64,000 nt of DNA from JBBDLF01 sp040879025 (GCA_040879025.1 JBBDLF010000037.1:124001-188000), one strand, 5' to 3'; shown: positions 7,410 to 15,819, counted from the stretch's first letter. Translations and numbers: made by a program. Notes: generated from the sequence alone by a model not told the origin.

Positions 7410-10400
7410 TCATCCAAAGACGATGTCGGAGATCACGAGGCCGGCATTACCAACCAGGGAAATTGCACCATCCACACCGTTGGTGAAATCGCCATCGGCA
7501 TTCAGGTCGATGAACAGAATCGCGTCCGTGGCACCGTTGACAGTCGCCTGTGCCAGAGCACGATCGGTAGTGCCGTCGTTGAAGAAGTCGACACCGTCAC
7601 CAATCAGGGTCTGCAGGGTTGCGGCAGCGATATCGGCAATATCGCCCTTGCCTGTGATGGCCGATCGCGCATCACCGGTCGCCAGGCCCAGGGCGGAGGA
7701 CAGCTCGATCTTGTCTTCGCCCGTCTCGAATCCAGTGACGATGTCATGACCGGCAGCCAGATCGTAGACCACCGGAGAAACCGGCGGGTTCGTGAGGTCA
7801 ATCAGCGACAGATTCGTATCACCGTCGTCGGCGTAGCGTATCGTCTCCTTGGTTCCGGCTGCTGCCAATGTGATGTTATCACCGCCGTCGTTACCCACGA
7901 TGATGTTATTGGCTGCTGTGTTGCCGGTCATGTCGATGGTATCGCCACCCGAGCCACCCAGTACCGCGACAGTGCTTGTCGCCGTCGCGCCCAGGGCAAT
8001 AGTCAACTGGCCAGTCATGGCCGTCGCATCCACCTTGGTCAGGGTTGCTGCCGTTACGCCCCCGATTTCCAGATCGGCCGCACCGGTCAGGGTCAGCGTC
8101 TCAACCGCGTCGGCGGACAGGGCGGTAACCTCGTTCGTGTAGCTGGTGGAAGTCAGAAGGGTTTCCGTTTCAAAGACATTCGACGCAATCGAAATATCCT
8201 CGATCTCATCAGCGGTCACTGCGCCCACGATCATTTGGCCGGCAGCGGCACTGTTCTTGTTCACGTCGATTGCTAACAAAGACAAGGACAGGCTGTCGTC
8301 AGACCCGTCGGCGTCCTCAAGGATGTACTCCAGAGAATCCACCACCGTGTCGCCTGCAAAGCCACCCCCAAAGCTACTGAATGATACGGGTGTATCCGCA
8401 GCCGCATTCTCGATGACCACGTCACCAAGAGCCGTGCTCGCCCTCACCGCCGCAAGACTCGACTCTATTGACATATCGAACGTGGTTATTCCAGCGTTGC
8501 TGATGTCGAGTACTTCGAATCCACTGATATTGTCAGCGGTATCCTCATTCAGCAGATTGCCGTCACTGATGCCGATGGCGTCGGTTCCGTCACCGCCATC
8601 CAGCGATCCCGCGCCCGCGGCACCGTAGTTAAACCCGGCGGTGTCAACCGAGTCGTCGCCGTCACCGGTGTCAACGTCAGTGATATTGGCGCCGACAGTG
8701 ATGTCATCGCTACCCGAGCCTGTGGTGATGGTGTTGATCAAACCCCCAATGTTGGCCAAGGTCAACCCGCCGGTCATCGCGGAACCGTCGATGGTGACCG
8801 TATCATCCAGATCGTTGTCACCCAGACTGGCGTTACCCAGATCAACATCGCCCGCACCGGTGATCGTGACTGTGACGTCTCCGATGTTGTCGTCAAAAAC
8901 GGTATTGGCAATGGTCAGATCAGCATCGGCCATGATATTAATAACGCGGTCGTTGCCATCGTCGGCCTGATCCTCAAACAGATTAAAGTCGGCGTCGCCG
9001 TTAACATTGAAGTTGATTGTTTCAAACCCGATAGTCGCAAAGCCGGACAAATCATTTGAGTTCTCAACATTATCGACATTAAGCGTCAACACATCTTCGG
9101 CACTGGTACCCTGATTGTTGTCATCGGTATTCAGGGCCACAAACACGTTGTCCGTGTTGGTCAGGTTGACCTCGGCGGTATTGACGGAATCACCCGCCTG
9201 ATCGATGAAAATATTGACGTTCACGTTTTCATCGCTGGCCACGTCGGTCACATTGAGGGTCAGATTGACAGCAACGTCTTCCTCATCAAGCTCAACGAAA
9301 TCCTCGAAGTTGAAATCGTCGTCACCCTGAATGTCCGACAGGTTGACCATCATGTCGATGGATTCCGCCACGGTAAAGCTCGAATTGACGAAAACTTCCT
9401 CGTTGTTGTCAGACAGGTCGACATCAGACACCGCCATACGGTGAGTGGCCGCGGTGCTGGTGCTGTCGGTGGTGAAATTCACGTTATGGTCTTCACCCCC
9501 GCCCATGATATTGGTCAGTGTCACCGCCGAGCTGGAGAGAACGTTATTGATGTCGACACCGTCGACGTTCATTTCGCCAAAGTCCAGCGTGACGGAGTCG
9601 AAATTTTTGTTGGCGATGTTCAGGGTGTTGAAATTATTGCTATCGTCTGAATTGATCACCCTCAGATTTTCCACGTTGCTGACGTTAAGCCCGCCCACGG
9701 AAACAGACTCGTCCGCAGTGAAAAGCAGCACGGTGTCGTTGCCCGCCTTGCCGTCTATTGTGTCCCCCAGTGTGAGGGTGTCGGAGTTTGAATCCTGATA
9801 GGTGCCGGTGAAGGTGTCATTGGCGGAGGTGCCGCCCAGATTGTCCTGACCGGTAGTCAGCGTGAATGTGCCGCCCGATCCACCCTCGATATTCTCTTTC
9901 GCCTCTTCCACGGAAGCCTCGGTGCTGTCGACATCCTGGATCACTTCCTGCAGCTCCTGCAGGGAATCACCGCTGAGTTGCAGTTCAACCGTGTAGTAGG
10001 TGGCCACCTCAACCTTGTTTTGCAGGGCGACGGCCGCGTTACCGAAAAACTCATTTTCCGGATCCACATTGACAAGCGCCTCGATCACGTCAAACACAAC
10101 CTGGCCGCGGCTTGTGCCGGCGTTCAGCATGCCCACCACCTGATCAACCGCCCAGGCCTTGTCGTCGGCGGCCGACTCATCGCCCACGAGGTTTTCAATG
10201 AAGTTTTCCGCGAATTCCTCAGTGGTCAGGAAGGTGGGATAGATTCCGGTGAACACGGGGCTACTGGCCAATGCCACGGTCAGTTGCTCTATGGTTGCGC
10301 CCGCTTCTATTTCATTGGTCAGGTCCGTGAGAACGTTTGCGCCCGGGGCGCCACCGAACATCCCCACCACCATGGTAATAAGTTCATTACGCGCTTCAGC

Positions 10401-10412
10401 AGTAATCGCCAT
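7410..10412 (-). CDS. Large acidic S-layer-like/type I-secreted surface protein
   Basis: A 1000-residue, very Asp/Asn/Thr/Ala/Gly-rich protein with almost no Cys, Trp or Lys-rich segments and no Sec signal. Residues 1-130 are helical and resemble the DUF4214-like N-terminal modules of surface proteins (ATYYTVELQL after a NKVEV turn). The remainder is beta-rich with scattered degenerate RTX-like turns (DGKAGNDTV, GDGDDSV, GGSGGDTI, GNDGGDNI). The C-terminal 130 residues (HDIVTGFETGEDKIELS, then a DLNADGDF loop and terminal DIVFG) look like an uncleaved C-terminal type I secretion signal. Composition and architecture recall RsaA-type S-layer proteins. A strong Shine-Dalgarno AAGGAG (10419-10424) sits 6 bases before the ATG. 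The nearby type I exporter is its likely transporter. S-layer assembly itself is inferred. Confidence 0.75.
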   Translation of the reverse strand: MAITAEARNELITMVVGMFGGAPGANVLTDLTNEIEAGATIEQLTVALASSPVFTGIYPTFLTTEEFAENFIENLVGDESAADDKAWAVDQVVGMLNAGTSRGQVVFDVIEALVNVDPENEFFGNAAVALQNKVEVATYYTVELQLSGDSLQELQEVIQDVDSTEASVEEAKENIEGGSGGTFTLTTGQDNLGGTSANDTFTGTYQDSNSDTLTLGDTIDGKAGNDTVLLFTADESVSVGGLNVSNVENLRVINSDDSNNFNTLNIANKNFDSVTLDFGEMNVDGVDINNVLSSSAVTLTNIMGGGEDHNVNFTTDSTSTAATHRMAVSDVDLSDNNEEVFVNSSFTVAESIDMMVNLSDIQGDDDFNFEDFVELDEEDVAVNLTLNVTDVASDENVNVNIFIDQAGDSVNTAEVNLTNTDNVFVALNTDDNNQGTSAEDVLTLNVDNVENSNDLSGFATIGFETINFNVNGDADFNLFEDQADDGNDRVINIMADADLTIANTVFDDNIGDVTVTITGAGDVDLGNASLGDNDLDDTVTIDGSAMTGGLTLANIGGLINTITTGSGSDDITVGANITDVDTGDGDDSVDTAGFNYGAAGAGSLDGGDGTDAIGISDGNLLNEDTADNISGFEVLDISNAGITTFDMSIESSLAAVRASTALGDVVIENAAADTPVSFSSFGGGFAGDTVVDSLEYILEDADGSDDSLSLSLLAIDVNKNSAAAGQMIVGAVTADEIEDISIASNVFETETLLTSTSYTNEVTALSADAVETLTLTGAADLEIGGVTAATLTKVDATAMTGQLTIALGATATSTVAVLGGSGGDTIDMTGNTAANNIIVGNDGGDNITLAAAGTKETIRYADDGDTNLSLIDLTNPPVSPVVYDLAAGHDIVTGFETGEDKIELSSALGLATGDARSAITGKGDIADIAAATLQTLIGDGVDFFNDGTTDRALAQATVNGATDAILFIDLNADGDFTNGVDGAISLVGNAGLVISDIVFG

Positions 10413-10445
10413 TTATAACTCCTTGATCAAGTTCAATTGTTTTAT

Positions 10446-10485
10446 CCGATTGTGTGACCACAGAAAGCGGATGTCCGCTTATCGG
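10446..10485 (-). ncRNA. Predicted structured 5' leader of the S-layer-like mRNA
   Basis: The minus-strand leader can fold into nested stems. An outer helix pairs 10481-10485 with 10446-10450 (CCGAT/ATCGG). Inside it, directly stacked, is a perfect 7-bp hairpin (10474-10480 with 10465-10471, AAGCGGA/TCCGCTT, 2-base turn on paper). A short TGTG/CACA element at 10453-10462 adds a third possible stem. If transcription starts near 10486 this structure sits at the extreme 5' end, leaving an A-rich single-stranded stretch and the ribosome site downstream. Such 5' stems often lengthen mRNA half-life. No known riboswitch class is recognised. Confidence 0.45.
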
Positions 10486-10492
10486 TGTGCCA

Positions 10493-10498
10493 AGCATA
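10493..10498 (-). promoter_or_regulatory. Candidate -10 box of the S-layer-like gene
   Basis: On the minus strand TATGCT occupies 10498-10493. No recognisable -35 lies 17 bases upstream (CAAGGC), as expected for an activator-dependent promoter. The inferred start is near 10486, which places the centre of the palindrome at 10520-10535 at -41.5. Confidence 0.4.
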
Positions 10499-10519
10499 CT
10501 TAAGGCGCTTTCCTTGCCT

Positions 10520-10535
10520 TGTGACTGCAATCACA
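10520..10535. promoter_or_regulatory. CRP/FNR-superfamily operator (TGTGA-N6-TCACA), site A
   Basis: TGTGACTGCAATCACA is a match to the CRP consensus half-sites on both arms with 6-base spacing. The reverse complement of 15 of its bases recurs at 15785-15800 in front of a Crp/Fnr-type gene. It lies upstream of the S-layer-like gene in a 302-base intergenic region (10413-10714) that otherwise contains the leader and the 3' flank of the Slam-like gene; I see nothing further in that interval. Confidence 0.7.
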
Positions 10536-10714
10536 CTGGAGGAAATTACCTGAATACCCGGGAAAACGAACTCCCAAAACAGGCCTGTGAGCCCCGGACA
10601 TACATCAGCTGCGGGGATAGTACCCTTTGTTCCGTTTTATTACAACTCTTATTTGGCCATTATTTTGATTAGCTTTCTTCTGTAAGTCTTTATAATCTAA
10701 CGGTTATCGGAAGG

Positions 10715-12016
10715 TCAGAACGAGAAGCCAAAGCCAAGCTCCACACTGGTATCGGTACTTTGAAACAATTCTATATTGCTGCGTTGATACTGGTGATAGA
10801 AATTCACCAGCAGGTCGGTCCGGGACGACACCGGCCAGCGGTACTGAATCAGCGCGTAACTGCGGGTCAGCCAGCGTTCCGCGCCGTCCGCCAGTAACGG
10901 ACTGTAGCCGTCGCGATCGTCCAGTTCCGTGTGGCTGAGTTGGGTGAGCAGCACGCCGCCGGACAGCGTCATCTGCCAGTCGGCGTTGACCTGCCAGCCG
11001 TCGCGGCTGCCGCCGGCGCGGCCGTTGTTCAGCGCGGCGTTGTTCAGCAGGCTGAATTCGGCGCTCAGTAGCTGACTGCCCATACCGTTGTTAAAGGGGC
11101 AGGTCAGCCCGGCGCTGGCCTTGCTTTCCAGGGCGTTCAGGTTGCGCTGGTGATGAAAGTGCTGGTGCTGTGCCGCCAGACCCAGGTAGGGCCGGCAGGT
11201 ACGGCCGCTGCGGGGTTGAAAGCGGGTGCGCGCATCCACCGCGGTGAACAGCGGGTTGCCGCCGAAGGCCAGATGGTTGACGCCGGTATTCAATTGCCAG
11301 CTATGACGACGGCCGGGGCGAATGAATGCGTACTGGCCGCCCAGTTGCACCAGGTCTGATTCGGTGTCCTCGCTGATTCGTCCCCGCGCCTCCACCAGCC
11401 AGTTATGCTGATGCTGGGGTGCCAGTTGCCGGTACCGCGCGGCCATACGGAGATTGAGATAAGGGCCGCTTATCGGCCGGTATTCAGGGTTCAGTTCCAG
11501 CAGCACAGGCTCGCCGGACAGGGTCAGGGTGATAGTGTCGGGATCCGGCGCGCCGTTGAGGTTGTCGTCATAACCGGCGAGCAGGTCCGCCTGAAAGCCG
11601 CGCTGCCGGGTCTGACCCTGCCAGTTCCGCTGTCGCTGGCGTATCAGGGGTTGCAGGTCGGCGGGCAGATCATCCCGCGCCAGCAGTTGGCGGTTCATTT
11701 CAAGAGCGGAGAAAAGCTGGCCCTGCAGGTAAAGGGCCTCGGCATAGTCGATCTGGGCGCCGCCGTGATCAGGCTGCAGCAGCAGTGCGCGTTCCAGCGA
11801 TTCCGAGGCGGCGTCAATGCTGCCGCTGTTGAGTTGCGCCGCGCCGAACAGCGCGAAATATTCCCCATTTTCCAGGCACTGCGGCATCAGGCCGGCCATT
11901 TCCCGCTCAAGGGTGGGCCAGTCAGGGTTATCGCCGGGATAGTAGGGTGTCAGGTCCGGGCAGGCATGAGCTGCAACCGGCATTACTACGAAAAGGAGCA
12001 ATACAAGGTACTGCAT
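10715..12016 (-). CDS. Slam-like TPR and outer-membrane beta-barrel protein
   Basis: The ATG at 12016 begins a signal peptide (MQYLVLLLFVVMPVAAHA); a longer frame upstream to 12118 has an ATG at 12076 but no signal logic. Residues 20-150 form TPR-like helical pairs (ALLLQPDHGGAQIDYAEALYL). From about residue 155 the chain is amphipathic beta-strand with alternating aromatic residues and ends in VELGFGFSF, a typical outer-membrane C-terminal strand with final Phe. This layout matches surface lipoprotein assembly modulators (Slam, DUF560), which move lipoproteins or barrel-bearing proteins to the cell surface. It lies 155 bases downstream of the CHASE2 cyclase in the same direction. The natural substrate is unknown; the FecR-domain protein of this operon is a candidate. 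Confidence 0.65.
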   Translation of the reverse strand: MQYLVLLLFVVMPVAAHACPDLTPYYPGDNPDWPTLEREMAGLMPQCLENGEYFALFGAAQLNSGSIDAASESLERALLLQPDHGGAQIDYAEALYLQGQLFSALEMNRQLLARDDLPADLQPLIRQRQRNWQGQTRQRGFQADLLAGYDDNLNGAPDPDTITLTLSGEPVLLELNPEYRPISGPYLNLRMAARYRQLAPQHQHNWLVEARGRISEDTESDLVQLGGQYAFIRPGRRHSWQLNTGVNHLAFGGNPLFTAVDARTRFQPRSGRTCRPYLGLAAQHQHFHHQRNLNALESKASAGLTCPFNNGMGSQLLSAEFSLLNNAALNNGRAGGSRDGWQVNADWQMTLSGGVLLTQLSHTELDDRDGYSPLLADGAERWLTRSYALIQYRWPVSSRTDLLVNFYHQYQRSNIELFQSTDTSVELGFGFSF

Positions 12017-12171
12017 AGTCCGCGGCAGCCGGTCCAGAGCACCGGGGCTTCCAGGCCTATGCTGTGTACTGAACATGCGGGCAATTATCGTGAATCGGTC
12101 CCGGGCATGCAATAACAAAAGCGGGGTTATCCGGCGGGGCGGACGCGGATTGACTTGACGTGGAGGATTGC

Positions 12172-14202
12172 TTACCGGCGGCCGCCGGAAACCACCTTGA
12201 GGCCGTGGCGATTGGGGTCGGCACGTTGAGGGGATTCGGAAAGCGCCGGCGCGAACAGACCGTGCGGAATGCGCAGACCGCTGAGCAGATAGCTGCCCTG
12301 GGATTCAAGATTGCAGTCGCTGAGCTGGCGCGCCGCGCATTCGCCTATCAGTATCGGCTGGGCCAGCTCCGCCGTCATTTCCTGAATGCGCAGGGTTATT
12401 GTCACCGTGTCGCCCAGCAGGGCATGGCTGCGGCGATGGGCGGGACCGATCGAACCGATCAGGGCCGGGCCCTGTTCGATGCCGATGCCCAACGCCAGGG
12501 GTTCAAGACCGGAAGGCGGGTTCTGCGGCAGCACATTACCGTCGATATCGCGCTGCATCTCTTTGGCCGCGTCCAGCGCCCGGCTTGCGGCCTCGGCATT
12601 GTTGCCGTCCCAGACCGCCAGCAGGCCATCGCCTTTGAATTCGTGAATGCGGCCGCCGTGGCGTTCGACGAGGCGGGTGGCTCTGGAGAAAAAGAAATGC
12701 AGCAGCGCCGCTGACTCTTCCGGAGGCCGGGCTTCACCGAAGGCGGAGAAATTCCGCAGGTCGGCACTTAACAGGGTGACATCGCAACGCCGGGCATTGA
12801 TGCTGGAACTTGGCATGCTGTAGGCAATTTCGCGGGCGATATCGCTGGGCAGATAGCTGTTCAGGTTGACAAACACCCGGCTGCGCTCGCTGCGAACCCG
12901 GCTTGCCTCCAGTAACAGCAACAGGCCGGCGGCACACAGACTGTAAAGCGCGGGGAATACCCAGCCCAGCCAGAGCTGATAGCCGGCGAGTAACTGTATG
13001 TGCAGAGTGAGCGCGGCGACCGGCAGCAGCAGGGCGGCCACCGGCAGACCATAGGCCGCCGCGCGGCCGCGGAGGGTGGCGAGGCCCATCAGTATCGCGG
13101 CGAACATCAGGGTCAACAGCCCCAGCAAGCCGTTGGCCCCATTGGGCGAATACGGAATTTCGGCATCCAGCAGGCTACCGAGAATGCGGGCCTGCAGTTC
13201 AACGCCGGGAGCCGCGCCGTTGTACGGCGTGGGCACAATATCACCGATACCGAAAGCGGTCGCGCCGATCAGCGCCCAGGTGTTTTCCAGCATTCCGGGT
13301 TCAAAATCGCCATTGAGTACATCCACCGCCGAGATCGCCTGGAATGTATCCGGCGCCTTTCTGTATGAAATACGCAGATTCCCGTCGGCATCCAGCGGAA
13401 TGCGCAGACCCGGATAGGCATTCAGCTCCAGGGTCTGGGCCGGGCCCAGCAGGGAGGTGTTGGTTTGCAGTGTAGCGCCCCATTGTTCGGCGTTGGTTGC
13501 CTGCAACAGCGCGCTGATGGCCAGAGCGGGGTACGGTTCGCCATCCACGCACACGACCGCCGGCATTCTGCGGATAGCGCCGTCGCTGGAAACGATGGGT
13601 GTGATATGGCCTTTGGGGATGGCGGCGAAGCCGGCGTGTGCGGCCAGAAAGCTTTGGGTGCTGCTGACGCCCGCACTCACGCCTTCACTCACGCCTTCAC
13701 TCACACCGTCACCACAGGCCACGCCGGAGATCGGGTGCGTCATCACGCCGGCGCGGAGTGGTGCGTCGTATTGCAGCAGCGGCACCTGGGCCAGCACGGG
13801 TCCCCGGGCTGATTCGAGTGCATTGACAAGCTGGACATCGCCCGGCTGTGCCTCGGAATACAAAACATCGTGCAACTGAAGCTGAACACCGGCCTGATCC
13901 AGCGCGGTAACCAGCCGTGCCATCTGTTCCCGCGGCCAGGGCCAGGGCGACACTTCCGCCAGGCTTCGTTCATCAATCGCCACCACGATGACGCGCTGTT
14001 CGGTGGTGGTGTCCGGGTCCAGCGTCCAGCCGAGTTCGCCCAGGCGTTGTTCCAGGGTATTCAGGCTGCCGTTGAAAACCGTGATCAGCAGGGTGCCGAT
14101 AACGCCGGCTATCACCAGCATCAACAGACGCGCGCCAGCGGGCATCAGGCGCAGGACAAACGCCAGAGGGTGAAGCAGTTGCTGAAAGGGTGTACTGGAC
14201 AT
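12172..14202 (-). CDS. CHASE2-domain class III nucleotide cyclase
   Basis: A 676-residue membrane protein. A TM helix near 25-43 is followed by a periplasmic CHASE2 sensor (about 65-350, including RVIVVAIDERSL and the ALIGATAFGIGD turn). Then come three hydrophobic helices (about 355-430) and a cytoplasmic class III cyclase domain (about 470-640). Metal-binding aspartates are present in SADLRNFS (D481) and FKGDG (D525), as is the base-contact Lys (K523). In the usual GD-x-VN-x-x-x-R motif the Asn is replaced by Thr (GDTVTITLR, T601) while Arg605 is kept, so activity and product (cAMP or cGMP) are uncertain. It starts 2 bases after the FecR gene stops, so the two are surely co-transcribed. A Gly-Val-Ser repeat lies inside the sensor domain. 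Confidence 0.85.
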   Translation of the reverse strand: MSSTPFQQLLHPLAFVLRLMPAGARLLMLVIAGVIGTLLITVFNGSLNTLEQRLGELGWTLDPDTTTEQRVIVVAIDERSLAEVSPWPWPREQMARLVTALDQAGVQLQLHDVLYSEAQPGDVQLVNALESARGPVLAQVPLLQYDAPLRAGVMTHPISGVACGDGVSEGVSEGVSAGVSSTQSFLAAHAGFAAIPKGHITPIVSSDGAIRRMPAVVCVDGEPYPALAISALLQATNAEQWGATLQTNTSLLGPAQTLELNAYPGLRIPLDADGNLRISYRKAPDTFQAISAVDVLNGDFEPGMLENTWALIGATAFGIGDIVPTPYNGAAPGVELQARILGSLLDAEIPYSPNGANGLLGLLTLMFAAILMGLATLRGRAAAYGLPVAALLLPVAALTLHIQLLAGYQLWLGWVFPALYSLCAAGLLLLLEASRVRSERSRVFVNLNSYLPSDIAREIAYSMPSSSINARRCDVTLLSADLRNFSAFGEARPPEESAALLHFFFSRATRLVERHGGRIHEFKGDGLLAVWDGNNAEAASRALDAAKEMQRDIDGNVLPQNPPSGLEPLALGIGIEQGPALIGSIGPAHRRSHALLGDTVTITLRIQEMTAELAQPILIGECAARQLSDCNLESQGSYLLSGLRIPHGLFAPALSESPQRADPNRHGLKVVSGGRR
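13667..13714. repeat. Tandem 12-bp repeat inside the CHASE2 sensor
   Basis: The unit ACGCCTTCACTC occurs twice exactly (13679-13690, 13691-13702), flanked by diverged copies at 13667-13678 and 13703-13714. It encodes a GVSE/GVSA repeat in the periplasmic CHASE2 domain. In-frame 12-bp slippage would change loop length without breaking the gene. Confidence 0.75.
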
Positions 14203-14204
14203 GG

Positions 14205-15659
14205 CTACGGCTTGTCCCAGAGCGTCAGCCCCTGAATGCCACCGTTCTCCAGTTGTTTGTCAAAGAAATAGCCGGCTTCGCTGGCATCGCGGTTAACCGC
14301 GCCGCCGATGTTCTGGCTATCGGAGCGGCTGTAAAAATAGCCGCCGTCGACAACCTGGCCGGCCGCCGAGAAATCAACCTGGCCGGTGGTACTGTGGTTC
14401 AGGTTAAGCTGCGTATCGAAGCGGTTCCGATTGAAGTCGATGTCCAGCTTGCCGCCATTGACGTCCATCGCCACCACGCCGGTGGAGGAGTGGTAGAACG
14501 CCTGGGCGCTGTTGAGAGAGAAGCTCACCACACCGAGACCAGGCTGCACGCGTTTGGTGCCATTTTCCGTGCGGAACAGCGCATAGTCGTCATTCCCCAC
14601 AGTCACCTCGCGGTCCAGGCTTGCGGTCGCATAAGTCTCCGTGATGCGTTCCCGCGCACTGTGTCCGTCTCCCCAACGGCCCCAGACCATTTCCCTGGAG
14701 GTGAGTGCCGCGGTGGTTATCGGCTGTTCCGGGGTAAATTCAGGAAGCGGTGCCGGGGGCTTCGGCTTCGGCTCCGTGGCTGTGGCAGCCTCGGCGGCCA
14801 CCTTGGTCGAGGTGACGTTTTCGAGGTAAACATCCGTGGCCGCGGTTTTGTCCTCGGCGTCAGCGGATTCAGCGCCGTTGACCGCCACCCGCACCTCATC
14901 CTGCATCATGTCCGGGTCCCTCTCGTGAGGAGCCGCCAACAGCCTGGGCACCGGGGTTGTGCCGTCCAGCTCGATGATCTGCAGGCTGGTGTCGGTCAGT
15001 TCCACCGCGTTCACGGCGCAGGGGCCGAAGGCGGCCGCAGTGCATTCGGTTGAAAAGGGCGCCAGCACAATCGCGCCTTCATTGACCAGGGCACGGACCG
15101 AATCGCGGGTGGCGCTGACGACAAAGTCGGTGCCGCGCACGCCGATGGCGGCGATCGGGGTATTCAAACGGAAGCGGTCGCGCGCGGAGCGGGCGGCCTC
15201 ACCGGAAATGGCGCGGGTCACGCCCTCCACCAGGTTGAATTTGACCGAGGATTGTTCAGGACGCGCTGAATTGTAGTCGTAACGCACAATTTCCAGCCGG
15301 CTGTCGGGACGTACGCTGACCAGGGCATCGTCGACGAAGAGTACATGCACATGCCCGTTGGCCGAGGTGAGAATTCGGTCGTTCACCTTGATCTCGCTAC
15401 CGACCTTGATCGGATCGCGGCGCCGGCCGGGCACTTCCCGCCACGCCTTGCCGAGCATCAGATTGACCGTGCCGACCACAAGGTCCGGATTCGACGTATC
15501 GGATGCCAGCGCGCCGGCGGGCATCGTCATCGACAATACCGCCGAGAACAGCATCGCCAGCGCCGCCGCGGCCGCTGTGCGGCTAAAGGTTGCGCTGGAA
15601 GTGACGAGGAACTGTATTGGCTGTATCAGCTTGTTAATTACACGCAAAGTCTGTTTCAT
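14205..15659 (-). CDS. FecR-domain protein with C-terminal beta-barrel-like domain
   Basis: 484 residues. A long N-terminal segment ends in an export signal (AALAMLFSAVLSMTMPAGALAS). Next is a FecR domain (about 60-200) with the characteristic NTPIAAIGVRGTDFVV motif. A Pro/Ala/Lys-rich linker (about 265-320) follows, then a beta-rich domain (about 335-484) rich in aromatic strands and Gly turns, ending near SQNIGGAVNRDASEAGYFFDK. That last part resembles the 8-stranded handle domains of TbpB-like Slam clients. There is no sigma factor or TonB receptor nearby, so it is not a ferric-citrate regulator. FecR domains are often paired with CHASE2 cyclases, as here, where they may act as the extracytoplasmic ligand or partner. 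Confidence 0.75.
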   Translation of the reverse strand: MKQTLRVINKLIQPIQFLVTSSATFSRTAAAAALAMLFSAVLSMTMPAGALASDTSNPDLVVGTVNLMLGKAWREVPGRRRDPIKVGSEIKVNDRILTSANGHVHVLFVDDALVSVRPDSRLEIVRYDYNSARPEQSSVKFNLVEGVTRAISGEAARSARDRFRLNTPIAAIGVRGTDFVVSATRDSVRALVNEGAIVLAPFSTECTAAAFGPCAVNAVELTDTSLQIIELDGTTPVPRLLAAPHERDPDMMQDEVRVAVNGAESADAEDKTAATDVYLENVTSTKVAAEAATATEPKPKPPAPLPEFTPEQPITTAALTSREMVWGRWGDGHSARERITETYATASLDREVTVGNDDYALFRTENGTKRVQPGLGVVSFSLNSAQAFYHSSTGVVAMDVNGGKLDIDFNRNRFDTQLNLNHSTTGQVDFSAAGQVVDGGYFYSRSDSQNIGGAVNRDASEAGYFFDKQLENGGIQGLTLWDKP

Positions 15660-15757
15660 AGCAGTCTGCCGGTGGGAGCGTTGGGCTATTTTCGCTCACT
15701 TTCTGTGCAATTCCTATTTCTGTGTCATCCAGACAGCCATCTCCCACGCTGAGACGG

Positions 15758-15763
15758 AAAATA
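15758..15763 (-). promoter_or_regulatory. Candidate -10 box of the fecR-chase2-slam operon
   Basis: TATTTT on the minus strand (15763-15758) with no -35 match 17 bases upstream. The inferred start near 15751 places the centre of the 15785-15800 palindrome at -41.5, the class II activator position, and leaves a leader of about 92 bases. Confidence 0.35.
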
Positions 15764-15784
15764 CCCCAGAGCCCGTGCAAGCCG

Positions 15785-15800
15785 CGTGATTGCAGTCACA
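15785..15800. promoter_or_regulatory. CRP/FNR-superfamily operator, site B (divergent)
   Basis: CGTGATTGCAGTCACA is the near-exact reverse complement of site A at 10520-10535, differing only in the first base. It lies in the 241-base region between the divergent fecR operon and the crp-like gene. Its centre (15792.5) is at about -62.5 for the plus-strand promoter and -41.5 for the minus-strand one, both standard activator positions. Confidence 0.65.
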
Positions 15801-15819
15801 TGAAGCGCAAAAAGCCGCT

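Noticed and set aside
7365..8276. 303-residue plus-strand frame antisense to the S-layer-like gene
   Set aside because: Composition mirrors the Asp/Thr-rich sense strand; no motif, signal or ribosome site.
14205..15659. FecR protein as an iron-citrate transport regulator
   Set aside because: No ECF sigma factor or TonB-dependent receptor nearby; its partner is a CHASE2 cyclase, and it has a secreted architecture without the FecR anti-sigma N-terminus.
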